64,000 nt of DNA from Betaproteobacteria bacterium. Its GTDB lineage: Bacteria; Pseudomonadota; Gammaproteobacteria; Burkholderiales; Usitatibacteraceae. Each line of letters starts with the position of its first letter. Positions within the stretch are counted from its first letter, which is position 1. Below the pieces are notes generated by a model. That model ran no database searches. It worked only from the letters and a program-made list of their open reading frames with translations, and was not told the origin of the DNA. Made by a program: the position numbers and the translations under genes. The stretch is taken from contig JADJSD010000005.1 of NCBI GenBank assembly GCA_016711875.1, forward strand, positions 62,001 through 126,000, written 5' to 3'. Shown here one piece after another: positions 28,585-36,477 of the stretch.

Positions 28585-29169
28585 CCGGACCAATCCCGCC
28601 ATCACACCGAAAATCTCCAGGCGCCCCTTCGGGCGAATGACCGGGAAGGCTTTGTTCGCGGGCTTCAGGACGAAACCGCCTTTTTCTCGGTCCAGGTACT
28701 TCACGGTGAATTCGTTGTCCACGATCGCCACGACGATGTCGCCGACGTTGGCGTTCGGTTGCTGTTCCACCACGATGAGGTCGCCGTCGTGGATGCCGGC
28801 GTCGATCATCGATTCGCCCTTCACGCGCACCAGGCTCGTCTTGGACGGCACGCGGATGAGGTAGTCGTCGATCGTGACCATGTCGTAGCCGTCGGCGAGC
28901 GCCGGGTTGGGCAGGCCGGCCTGCACCGTGTCGTGCGCGAGACGCCGCTCGAAGAACCGGGCCCCGGGCTTCAACTGCCGGTCAGGGGTCCAGTCCAGGT
29001 AGCCCGCTTCCTCGAAACGGCGCACGCACTCGGCCACCCACGACTTCGCGGAGATGCCCCACAGGGTGGCGAGCACCGAATAGGAGGGGATCACCTTGTG
29101 CTCGGCGTAGTAGTCCTGGAGCTTTTCCAGGTACGCCGGGTCGAGGGGTTGCTGCTGCTTTAACGCCAT
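28573..29169 (-). CDS. lexA: LexA repressor with atypical DNA-binding domain
   Basis: 198 residues. The C-terminal half is a standard S24 self-cleaving domain: cleavage site Ala84-Gly85, catalytic Ser120 (KGESMID) and Lys157 (EFTVKYL), essentially at E. coli numbering. The N-terminal domain (residues 10-75, with SVLATLWGISAKSWVAECVR) differs from the usual LexA winged helix, which normally reads PPTRAEIA...GFRSPNAAEEHL. That fits the unusual GAAC-N4-GTTC operators in its promoter. It heads a lexA-recA-recX run and is the likely SOS master repressor. Confidence 0.9.
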   Translation of the reverse strand: MALKQQQPLDPAYLEKLQDYYAEHKVIPSYSVLATLWGISAKSWVAECVRRFEEAGYLDWTPDRQLKPGARFFERRLAHDTVQAGLPNPALADGYDMVTIDDYLIRVPSKTSLVRVKGESMIDAGIHDGDLIVVEQQPNANVGDIVVAIVDNEFTVKYLDREKGGFVLKPANKAFPVIRPKGRLEIFGVMAGLVRRTR

Positions 29170-29188
29170 GGGGCGGGAACCGGTGGAC

Positions 29189-29233
29189 AGAACGATTGTT
29201 CGGTAAGCTACCGAACGATCGTTCTGGTGTCAA
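29189..29233 (-). promoter_or_regulatory. lexA promoter with two GAAC-N4-GTTC operators
   Basis: On the minus strand a consensus -35 TTGACA (29233-29228) is spaced 17 bases from a -10 TAGCTT (29210-29205). A perfect palindrome GAACGATCGTTC (29213-29224) fills the spacer, and a near-perfect one, GAACAATCGTTC (29190-29201), sits just past the -10. Their centres are 23 bases apart, and together they form a 37-base inverted repeat. Occupancy would block polymerase, so autoregulation by LexA is strongly inferred. Confidence 0.75.
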
Positions 29234-29278
29234 GCGATGGATTCATTCACCTGACAACCCCAGGCGGTGGGTAGCCCA

Positions 29279-29674
29279 CTAAAGGCGCTCCACGCCCTCC
29301 ATCCGCCCCAAAGCCTTGTCGAAAGTGCCGATCGGCAGGTGCCCTGCCTTGCGGGCCATTTCGACCATCAGGCAGTCGGAAAACCCGACGGTCGGGCGCC
29401 GCCGGTACAGCGCCAGCGCCGCCGAAACCATGTCGGCATCCTGCAGGACGAGATGCCTGTGGTCGAGCAGCATTTCGACGGCCTTTGCAAGGCGCGGCGG
29501 TTCGAGACCGTATGCCGCCTCGAGCACCCAGATCGTCTCGGCGAGCGCAAGGACCGACACCCAGGCACCGCCGGCGACGAACGCCTCCGCCAATTCGGTT
29601 TGCCTCGCCTCGTCACGCGCGAGGAGCCGCACCAGGACGTTAGTATCGACCGCGCGCACGGCGCCCCCGGACAT
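29279..29674 (-). CDS. vapC: VapC-family PIN-domain toxin
   Basis: 131 residues. PIN-domain ribonucleases of the VapC family cut RNA such as tRNA. The acidic metal-binding residues are all present: Asp10 (VDTNVLVR), Glu46 (AETIWVL), Asp100 (FSDCLM) and Asp119 (TFDKAL). Its ATG at 29672-29674 lies inside the end of the antitoxin gene, a 35-base overlap typical of toxin-antitoxin pairs. Expected to be active if not neutralised. Confidence 0.9.
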   Translation of the reverse strand: MSGGAVRAVDTNVLVRLLARDEARQTELAEAFVAGGAWVSVLALAETIWVLEAAYGLEPPRLAKAVEMLLDHRHLVLQDADMVSAALALYRRRPTVGFSDCLMVEMARKAGHLPIGTFDKALGRMEGVERL

Positions 29675-29909
29675 GACGGCCGATGCTGGCCTTCATCTCC
29701 TCGAAAGACACGGGTTCGGGCTTGCCATCACCAAACAAGGCCTTGTGGATATCCTCGGACGAATGCCGCCCCGAGTGGCGGACCACGACCTGCCCGCCCT
29801 CCTCGACCCATTCGATGACCGAACCGGGGCCGAGCCCGAGCCTGCGCCGGACTTCCGACGGAACGGATATCTGCCCCTGGCGGGTCAGCTTGGAATGGGC
29901 AATGGCCAT
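29640..29909 (-). CDS. vapB: AbrB/SpoVT-type antitoxin VapB
   Basis: 89 residues. The N-terminus (SKLTRQGQISVPSEVRRRLG) is a swapped-hairpin AbrB DNA-binding domain that would autoregulate the operon; the C-terminal part would wrap the VapC toxin. I chose ATG 29907-29909, where the domain starts; ATG 29939 or 29918 are alternatives. It overlaps vapC by 35 bases. Confidence 0.85.
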   Translation of the reverse strand: MAIAHSKLTRQGQISVPSEVRRRLGLGPGSVIEWVEEGGQVVVRHSGRHSSEDIHKALFGDGKPEPVSFEEMKASIGRHVRGRRARGRY

Positions 29910-30216
29910 GTCGCACATTACCACGGTAAGGCGAGGCATGGGATCCGCCTGCCTAGAACGTTTGGTGAGACGGGGAACTGCCCTTGAGGATCGATTTGCT
30001 CATTGGCGCCTCCTTCATGTCGGGTAGCCGCTTTCAGCGGGACTCACGACATAACGCGCAAAAGGGCGAATAGGACGACTCGAAACCGATCAGCAAATCA
30101 GCGCTCGAGCCTTGGGGACCTTAGGGAAGCGTCCCCAATTTTTGCCATGCGGTATTCATGCATCGAAGGTAAGTCATCCACGGGGAAAGGGGACGCTACC
30201 CTTCGGATGCGCGGGT
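29910..30216. other. Lower-GC intergenic region before vapB
   Basis: A 307-base gap, clearly less GC-rich than its surroundings. It holds a 16-codon minus-strand ORF (MSKSILKGSSPSHQTF, 29953-30003) behind a strong GAAGGAGG ribosome-binding site, a small hairpin (CCGC-TGAAA-GCGG) just upstream of that, and the left REP-like inverted pair (30124-30201). No other gene is seen. Confidence 0.5.
30124..30201. repeat. REP-like inverted pair, left copy
   Basis: GGGAAGCGTCCCC (30124-30136) and AGGGGACGCTACCC (30188-30201) are inverted copies of one 13-base motif with a single mismatch, separated by 51 bases. The same two words recur, in opposite order, at 30857-30895 on the other side of the lipoprotein gene. 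Confidence 0.6.
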
Positions 30217-30831
30217 TCACTTGGCCAAGCGTCGAAACGCTTCTTCTCTACCGTAGGTTGCAGCTTCAACCCGAGCGAAGAAGTATCTTTCGACTTCACG
30301 CCGTTCGTCGTCGGTTCTCGCGATGCTTCTCGCCTCATCTAACAACGCACGATAGAGTTCCTGCAACTTCCGGTCTTCGTCATCGCTGCAGAGGATGAGC
30401 GAGCGCCTCAGTTCCATCGCCCGCTCGGCAAACACCGTGCTTCCGCGGGTCATCTTGTCGATTCCTCGTGAGCTCGCCACCGGATCGTTCACCTCGACGT
30501 AGCCGCGCTGGAAGATCGACCTGATGCCCCCATTTCGACCTTGCCAGTCCGGAACCTTGTATCTGCCGTCGGAATCGGTGCGCACAAGTTCGACTCTTAC
30601 GCACTCCGTACTGGCACCGTGACCGATATCCACCTGCCTTCGGTTCCAAGTAAACACCACGAAGGCACCTGCGATCCCTTGCCCGGACGAAGCGTCCACG
30701 ATTCGGCGGTTGAGCTCCTCGGGGGAATAGCGGGCGTCCGAATAGGTGACCGAGCAGGATGCCGCAAGAATCGCCGTGGCGATAGCCATCGCATTCCTCA
30801 GGGCTGCGGGCAGTTTGATCGTTCGATTCAT
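30217..30831 (-). CDS. Lipoprotein of unknown function
   Basis: 204 residues. Lipobox LAASC (Cys26) predicts a lipid-anchored protein. Residues 40-110 (IVDASSGQGIAGAFVVF, then SDGRYKVPDW) resemble a carboxypeptidase-regulatory-like beta-sandwich; the C-terminal third is charged and helical. Base composition is lower in GC than neighbours, and REP-like pairs flank both ends, which suggests recent acquisition. No specific function recognised. Confidence 0.7.
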   Translation of the reverse strand: MNRTIKLPAALRNAMAIATAILAASCSVTYSDARYSPEELNRRIVDASSGQGIAGAFVVFTWNRRQVDIGHGASTECVRVELVRTDSDGRYKVPDWQGRNGGIRSIFQRGYVEVNDPVASSRGIDKMTRGSTVFAERAMELRRSLILCSDDEDRKLQELYRALLDEARSIARTDDERREVERYFFARVEAATYGREEAFRRLAK

Positions 30832-30856
30832 TCGGCGAAAACGAAAAGGGCCAAAA

Positions 30857-30895
30857 AGGGGACGCTACCCATCGTACCATTCGGGAAGCGTCCCC
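30857..30895. repeat. REP-like inverted pair, right copy
   Basis: AGGGGACGCTACCC (30857-30870) and GGGAAGCGTCCCC (30883-30895) form a hairpin with a 12-base loop and one mismatch. It covers the pncC stop codon (complement of 30865-30867) and codes for the last residues of pncC (GTLPEWYDG). Confidence 0.65.
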
Positions 30896-31398
30896 TGCGG
30901 AACCGCCGGAGGGGCGGCGGAAGCCATCGCGGCGAGCCCGCGCAGCGCCTCCCGCACCGCCTGCTCCCGGATGGCGGCCCGGTCGCCGCCGAAGACCTCG
31001 AACCGGGACTGGCAGCCCCCCTCGAGCGAAGCGAAGGCGAACCAGACGAGCCCCACGGGCTTGGTGGCGGTGCCGCCGTCCGGGCCCGCGACGCCGGTGA
31101 CCGCCACGGCCAGGTCCGCGTCGCTCTGGTGCAACGCACCCATCGCCATTTCGCGGGCCACCGGCTCCGAGACGGCGCCGTGGCTCCCTAGCGTCTCCTG
31201 CTTCACGCCGAGCACGTCCACCTTGGCGTCGTTGGAATAGGTGACGAAGCCCCGATCGAACCACGCCGAGCTGCCGGGCGTGCGCGTGATCGCCTCGCCC
31301 ACACCGCCGCCGGTGCAGGACTCGGCCGTGGCGAGCTTCACGTCCGCGCGCTTGCAGGCTTCGCCCAGTTCCCGCGAAAGCTCGTCGATCCCGTTCAT
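30865..31398 (-). CDS. pncC: Nicotinamide-nucleotide amidohydrolase PncC (CinA-like)
   Basis: 177 residues, the stand-alone C-terminal CinA domain that deamidates nicotinamide mononucleotide in NAD recycling. The signature TAESCTGGGVGEAIT and later VTGVAGPDGGTATKPVGLV are intact. The ATG at 31396-31398 overlaps the GNAT stop by four bases. The last nine residues come from a REP-like repeat, so the natural C-terminus may have been altered by repeat insertion, outside the conserved core. Confidence 0.92.
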   Translation of the reverse strand: MNGIDELSRELGEACKRADVKLATAESCTGGGVGEAITRTPGSSAWFDRGFVTYSNDAKVDVLGVKQETLGSHGAVSEPVAREMAMGALHQSDADLAVAVTGVAGPDGGTATKPVGLVWFAFASLEGGCQSRFEVFGGDRAAIREQAVREALRGLAAMASAAPPAVPQGTLPEWYDG

Positions 31399-32135
31399 TG
31401 CTGTTCTCCCGGCCGGCCGCGATACCAGTAACCATACGCCCGCACGAAGCCGAACGCCTCGTACATCGCGATGGCCGGCGCATTGGCCGAATCCACCTGG
31501 AGGTACGCATGCCTCGCCCCGAGGCTCCAGCCCCAGCGAAGGAGCGCCGCCACGACCGCGCGGCCGTGGCCCCGGCGCCGCACCCCCTCGCGCGTGACGA
31601 CATCGAAGAGCCCCACGTGGCCGTCCTCGAGGATCGCGAGGCCCGTGGCAACCGGCGAACCATCCTCCAGGATCGCGACGCCCGTCATCGCGAGCGGCAG
31701 CGAGGCGAGGCGCGCGAGGTGGCTGGTGCGGTGCGCGATGGGCGAGCCGCGAAGCTCGCCCACCATGTCGAACCACTCCTCGAGGCGCGGGGAGGCGACC
31801 TCGGGACCGGCGAGGCGCCCCGGATCGAGCACCGCGATGCGCACGTCCGTGGCGTCGAAGGTGCCGTAGCCGTTCGCCTCGAGGAAGGCGTCGAGCCCCG
31901 GCTCCGTGTGCTCCGAGACCCGGAAGATCGCCGGCAGGCCGCGCTCGCCATAGACGGCTTCGCAGTAGGCGAGCTTCTCGCCGAACGGCAGGCGCGAGGG
32001 ATACACCGCGTTCACGGAGCGCGCACGCTTCGCCTTGCCGGGCGAGAAGCGCAGCAGCCAGCCGTCGTAGAGCAGCTGGCCGGGCGGCGCCGATGAATTG
32101 AGGGTGAGCTCCTCGAGCCGGCGTGCGTCGGTCAC
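31395..32135 (-). CDS. GNAT family N-acetyltransferase
   Basis: 246 residues, GTG start. The C-terminal half has the acetyl-CoA-binding motif A (VTREGVRRRGHGRAVVAALL) and motif B (ANAPAIAMYEAFGF). The N-terminal half, starting with LTLNSSAPPGQLLYDGWLLR, resembles other two-part GNAT proteins. Substrate unknown. It sits between ugpC and pncC and is coupled to pncC by overlap. Confidence 0.87.
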   Translation of the reverse strand: MTDARRLEELTLNSSAPPGQLLYDGWLLRFSPGKAKRARSVNAVYPSRLPFGEKLAYCEAVYGERGLPAIFRVSEHTEPGLDAFLEANGYGTFDATDVRIAVLDPGRLAGPEVASPRLEEWFDMVGELRGSPIAHRTSHLARLASLPLAMTGVAILEDGSPVATGLAILEDGHVGLFDVVTREGVRRRGHGRAVVAALLRWGWSLGARHAYLQVDSANAPAIAMYEAFGFVRAYGYWYRGRPGEQQ

Positions 32136-32143
32136 GCCGTGCC

Positions 32144-33214
32144 TCAGGCCGCGAGCCGCTTGCCGGTGACGGTATCGAAGAAGTGCAGCCTTTCGGGCAT
32201 GAGCGCGAAGCGGGCCGTCGAACCGATGGCCGGCGCCGCATGGCCCTCGACGCGTGCCACGAGCGGGGTGGCGCCGACCTTGCCGTGCACCATGGAGTCG
32301 GCGCCGAGCGCCTCGATCGTCTCCACGGGGAAGGTGAAGGCGTCATCGCCTTCCGCACAGGCGACGAGGTGTTCGGGGCGGATGCCCACGGTCACCTGCG
32401 CCGGGGCGTGCTCGAGAAGCGGGCGCGGCAGCGCGATGAGGTGGCCGCCGCCCACGTCCACCCGGCCGTCGCGAACGCTGCCCGGCAGAAAGTTCATGGC
32501 GGGCGAACCGATGAAGCCCGCGACGAAGAGGCTCGCCGGCGCGTCGTACACCGCCATCGGGGCGCCCACCTGCTCCACCACGCCGGCGTTCATCACGATC
32601 ATCCGGTTGGCGAGCGTCATCGCCTCCACCTGGTCGTGGGTGACGAAGATGGAGGTGGTGCCGAGCTCGCGATGCAGCTTCTGGATCTCCAGGCGCATCT
32701 GCACGCGCAGCTTGGCGTCCAGGTTCGACAGGGGCTCGTCGAAGAGGAAGGCCGCCGGCTCGCGGACGATGGCCCGACCCATGGCGACCCGCTGGCGCTG
32801 GCCGCCGGAGAGTTCGCGGGGCTTCCTGGCGAGGAACGGGCCCAGCTCCAGGATCTTCGCGGCGCGTTGCACGCGGGTCTCGATATCGGCCTTCGAGAAG
32901 CCGCGGATGCGAAGGCCGTAGGACATGTTGTCGTACACGCTCATGTGCGGATAGAGCGCGTAGTTCTGGAAGACCATGGCGATGTTGCGGTCCTTGGGCT
33001 CCACGTCGTTCACGATCTTCCCGCCGATCGAGATCTCGCCCGCGGTGATGGTCTCCAGGCCCGCGATCATGCGAAGGAGCGTCGACTTTCCGCAGCCCGA
33101 AGGCCCCACGATCACGATGAACTCGCCGTCGCCGATGGAGACGTCGACCCCGTGGATCACCCACGTGCCCTTCGTGTAGCTCTTCCTGACGCCCTGGATC
33201 CTGATCTCGGCCAT
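32144..33214 (-). CDS. ugpC: sn-Glycerol-3-phosphate ABC transporter ATPase
   Basis: 356 residues. The ATPase of the glycerol-3-phosphate/glycerophosphodiester importer. Walker A GPSGCGKST (37-45), Q-loop VFQNYALYPHMSVYDNM, signature LSGGQRQRVAMGRAIVR, Walker B FLFDEPLSNLDAKLR and a C-terminal TOBE/MalK-type regulatory domain are intact. Its ATG overlaps the ugpE stop by one base (TAATG). It closes the ugpBAEC operon, which is inferred to be glycerol-3-phosphate specific from the adjacent glpK. Confidence 0.93.
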   Translation of the reverse strand: MAEIRIQGVRKSYTKGTWVIHGVDVSIGDGEFIVIVGPSGCGKSTLLRMIAGLETITAGEISIGGKIVNDVEPKDRNIAMVFQNYALYPHMSVYDNMSYGLRIRGFSKADIETRVQRAAKILELGPFLARKPRELSGGQRQRVAMGRAIVREPAAFLFDEPLSNLDAKLRVQMRLEIQKLHRELGTTSIFVTHDQVEAMTLANRMIVMNAGVVEQVGAPMAVYDAPASLFVAGFIGSPAMNFLPGSVRDGRVDVGGGHLIALPRPLLEHAPAQVTVGIRPEHLVACAEGDDAFTFPVETIEALGADSMVHGKVGATPLVARVEGHAAPAIGSTARFALMPERLHFFDTVTGKRLAA

Positions 33215-34062
33215 TACTTTTCCGTCTCCACGAGGCCCTTCACGAACCACTTCTGCATGAGGATCACGACCGCCGCCGGAGGCAGCAGCGCGAGCATGGC
33301 GGTGGCCATGACGAGGTTCCATTCCGTGAGCGCGTCGCCGCCCACGATCATGCGCTTGATGCCGATGACGACCGTGTACATGGACTCGTCCGTGGTGATG
33401 AGGAGCGGCCAGAGGTACTGGTTCCAGCCGTAGATGAACTGGATCACGAAGAGCGCCGCCATGCTCGTCTTCGACAGGGGGACCACGACGTCCCAGAAGA
33501 AGCGCATGGGGCCTGCGCCGTCGATGCGCGCGGCCTCCGCGAGCTCGTCCGGGATGGTCATGAAGAACTGCCGGAACAGGAAAGTCGCCGTGGCCGAGGC
33601 GATGAGCGGCAACGTGAGGCCGAGGTACGAATTGAGGATGCCCAGGTCCGAGACGACCTTGAACGTCGGGATGATGCGCACCTCCACGGGCAGCATCAGG
33701 GTGACGAAGATCATCCAGAAGAAGAAGTTCCGCAAGGGGAAGCGGAAGTACACGATGGCGAAGGCCGACACGAGCGAGATGGCGATCTTGCCCAGGGCGA
33801 TGGCGAGGGCCATCACGAGGCTGTTGGCCATCATCTGGCCCACCGGCGCCGCCGCCCCGCGCGTCGAGCCGGCCGTGAGCACCTGCGAGTAGTTGGCCCA
33901 GAACTGGTCGCCCGGGACGAGCGGCATCGGCACCGTGAGGATCTGCTCGAGCGTGAGCGTCGAGGCGACGAAGGTGACCCAGAGCGGGAAGGCGACGCAC
34001 GCGACGCCCGCCAGGAGCACCGCGTGGCGCAGGAAGACGAGGACGGGGCGGTTCTCGACCAT
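33214..34062 (-). CDS. ugpE: Glycerol-3-phosphate ABC permease
   Basis: 282 residues with six predicted membrane helices and the EAA loop (ELAEAARIDGAGPMRFFWDVV) that docks the ATPase. It is the second permease subunit of the importer. Overlaps its neighbours by one base on each side (TGATG from ugpA, TAATG into ugpC), indicating tight translational coupling. Confidence 0.93.
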   Translation of the reverse strand: MVENRPVLVFLRHAVLLAGVACVAFPLWVTFVASTLTLEQILTVPMPLVPGDQFWANYSQVLTAGSTRGAAAPVGQMMANSLVMALAIALGKIAISLVSAFAIVYFRFPLRNFFFWMIFVTLMLPVEVRIIPTFKVVSDLGILNSYLGLTLPLIASATATFLFRQFFMTIPDELAEAARIDGAGPMRFFWDVVVPLSKTSMAALFVIQFIYGWNQYLWPLLITTDESMYTVVIGIKRMIVGGDALTEWNLVMATAMLALLPPAAVVILMQKWFVKGLVETEK

Positions 34063-34943
34063 CAGTATTGAACCTTCCGCTCGATGAAGCGGAACTGCAC
34101 CACCGTGAGCGCGATCACGATGACCATGAGGATCACCGACTGCGCGGAGGAGGATCCGAGGTCCGCCGCCTTCACGCCGTCGTAGTAGACCTTGTAGACG
34201 AGGATCTGCGTGGCGCCCGCCGGCCCGCCCTGCGTGGTCGCGTCGATCACCCCGAAGGTGTCGAAGAAGGCGTGGACGATGTTCACCACCAGCAGGAAGA
34301 ACGTGGTGGGCGAGAGAAGCGGAAAGACGATCGTCCAGAAGCGCCGCACGGGCGTGGCGCCGTCGATGGCCGCGGCCTCGATGAGCGACTTCGGGATCGA
34401 CTGCAGGCCCGCGAGGAAGAACAGGAAGTTGTAGCTGATCTGCTTCCACACCGAGGCGATCACCACCAGCAGCATCGCCTGGTCGCCGCGCAGCACCCAG
34501 TTCCAGTCGACGCCCATGGCGCGAAGCGCGAACGAGACGATGCCCACGGAGGGCGCGAAGAGGAAGGCGAAGAGCACCCCGGCCACGGCGGAGGCCACCG
34601 CATAGGGCCAGATGAGGAGCGTCTTGTAGGCCATCGCCCCCTTGATGACCTTGTCCGCCGCGACGGCGAGGACGAGCGCGACGGCCAGGCCGATGAAGGT
34701 GACCAGCGTGCTGAAGACGGCCGTGACCTTGAACGAGTCGAGGTACGCCTCGTCGCGGATCAGGTCCTGGAAGTTCTGGAACCAGACGAACTGGGAACTG
34801 TTGCCGAACGCGTCCTGGATCAGGAACGACCAGTGGATGGCCTGGAAGGCCGGCCAGAAGAAGAAGACGACCGTGATCGCGATCTGCGGCGCGACCAGGA
34901 GGTACGGCAGCCAGCTCGACCGGAAGACGACTCGCTTTTCCAT
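34062..34943 (-). CDS. ugpA: Glycerol-3-phosphate ABC permease
   Basis: 293 residues, six predicted membrane helices, with the EAA loop SLIEAAAIDGATPVRRFWTI. Partner of ugpE in the inner-membrane channel. The N-terminus (KRVVFRSSWLPYLLVAPQ) matches UgpA proteins. A 48-base gap separates it from ugpB. Confidence 0.93.
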   Translation of the reverse strand: MEKRVVFRSSWLPYLLVAPQIAITVVFFFWPAFQAIHWSFLIQDAFGNSSQFVWFQNFQDLIRDEAYLDSFKVTAVFSTLVTFIGLAVALVLAVAADKVIKGAMAYKTLLIWPYAVASAVAGVLFAFLFAPSVGIVSFALRAMGVDWNWVLRGDQAMLLVVIASVWKQISYNFLFFLAGLQSIPKSLIEAAAIDGATPVRRFWTIVFPLLSPTTFFLLVVNIVHAFFDTFGVIDATTQGGPAGATQILVYKVYYDGVKAADLGSSSAQSVILMVIVIALTVVQFRFIERKVQY

Positions 34944-34991
34944 GGACGCGTCGAGGAAAGGGGCCGTCGCCGGCCCCCTTTCCCCTGCCGC

Positions 34992-36302
34992 CTATTTGTT
35001 GGCGGCCTCGAACTTGCGCAGGATCTCGTTCCCGCGCCGCACGGCGTCGTCCATGGCCTGCTGGGCGCCCTTCTTGCCCGCGAGCACGCCCTCGATCTCC
35101 TCCTCGATGACTTCGCGACCCTGCACGTAGTTGCCGAAGCGAAGGCCCTTGGAGTTGGGCGTCGGCGCCTTGTTCGTGAGCTGGCGGATCGCGACGTCGG
35201 TGCCCGGGTTCTTCTTGTAGTAGTCGGTCTTCCTCACCTGCTCGGCGGCGGCCAGCGTGATGGGCACGTAGCCCGTCGAGGTGTGCCACTCGGCCTGCAG
35301 GTCGGGCTTGGAGAGGAAGCCCATGAACTTCGCCACGCCCTTGTAGGCGTTGTTGGTCTTGCCGCCCATGACCCAGAACGACGCGCCCCCGATGATGGAG
35401 TTCTGCGGCGCGCCCTTGATGTCGTCGTGGTAGGGCAGGAAGTTCACCGAGAACTCGAACTTGGCGTTGCGGCGGATGTTGGCCTGCGCGGCGGAGCTCG
35501 AGGTGAGCATCGCGCATTCGCCGGAGAAGAACTTCGCCTCGGCCTCGTTGCGGCGGCCGGCATAGGTGAACCAGCCCTTCTTCGCGTAATCCGCGAGCAT
35601 CGTGATGTGACGCACGTGCTGGGGCGAATTGATCGTGAACTGGGAATCCATCCCGGCGACGCCGTTCTCCTTCGTGCCGATGGGCAGGTTGTGCCAGGCC
35701 GAGAAGTTCTCGACGTGCACCCAGGAGGGCCAGCCGGTGGTGTAGACGCAGGCCTGCCCGGCGGACTTGAGCTTGTCCGCGGCCACCGCGAACTCCTTCC
35801 AGGTCTTCGGCGCCTTGGCCGGGTCGAGGCCGGCCTTCTTGTAGGCATCCTTGTTCACGTAGAACACGGGCGTCGAGCTGTTGAAGGGGAACGAGAGCAT
35901 GTTCCCCTTGTAGTCCGTGTAGTAGCCCGCGACCGCCGGCATGTAGGCCTTCGGGTCGAAGGGCTCGTCGGCGTCCTTCATGAGCTTGTAGACCGGGACG
36001 ACGGCGCCCTTGGCGGCCATCATCGTGGCGGTGCCCACCTCGAAGACCTGGAGGATGTGCGGGGCGTTGCCGGCGCGGTAGGCGGCGATGGCGGCCGTCA
36101 TCGATTCGGGGTAGCTGCCCTTGTAGACCGGCACGACCTTGTACTGCGACTGGCTCTGGTTGAAGCGGTTGGAGAAATCGTTGACCTTGTCGCCGAGGGC
36201 GCCGGTCATCGAGTGCCACAACTGGATCTCGGTCTGGGCCTGGGCGCCGGTCGCGGCGAGCGCGCACGCGACGAGCGTGGCCTGCAGGGATATGCGGGTC
36301 AT
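34992..36302 (-). CDS. ugpB: Glycerol-3-phosphate-binding periplasmic protein
   Basis: 436 residues with a signal peptide ending in AQA. A substrate-binding protein of the UgpB type, starting TEIQLWHSMTGALGDKVNDF, as in E. coli UgpB. The ATG at 36300-36302 follows GAAGGAGA; an in-frame ATG 51 bases upstream lacks such a site. First gene of the ugpBAEC operon. In E. coli ugp is phosphate-starvation controlled; I do not see a clear Pho box here. Confidence 0.93.
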   Translation of the reverse strand: MTRISLQATLVACALAATGAQAQTEIQLWHSMTGALGDKVNDFSNRFNQSQSQYKVVPVYKGSYPESMTAAIAAYRAGNAPHILQVFEVGTATMMAAKGAVVPVYKLMKDADEPFDPKAYMPAVAGYYTDYKGNMLSFPFNSSTPVFYVNKDAYKKAGLDPAKAPKTWKEFAVAADKLKSAGQACVYTTGWPSWVHVENFSAWHNLPIGTKENGVAGMDSQFTINSPQHVRHITMLADYAKKGWFTYAGRRNEAEAKFFSGECAMLTSSSAAQANIRRNAKFEFSVNFLPYHDDIKGAPQNSIIGGASFWVMGGKTNNAYKGVAKFMGFLSKPDLQAEWHTSTGYVPITLAAAEQVRKTDYYKKNPGTDVAIRQLTNKAPTPNSKGLRFGNYVQGREVIEEEIEGVLAGKKGAQQAMDDAVRRGNEILRKFEAANK

Positions 36303-36477
36303 GGAGCGGATCTCCTTCGAAGGGAACGGGCGGAAAGGACCGGAAGCGCGCACGGTATGCCTCTGGACGGGCTTTTTACCGGGTGGATGGGACGACCATC
36401 ATGTTACAACGATCGGCGCTGCGTCGTATTTCCGGAACATGACACCCGGGCCCGCGGACGGGGTCCGGGCGAGCGGC

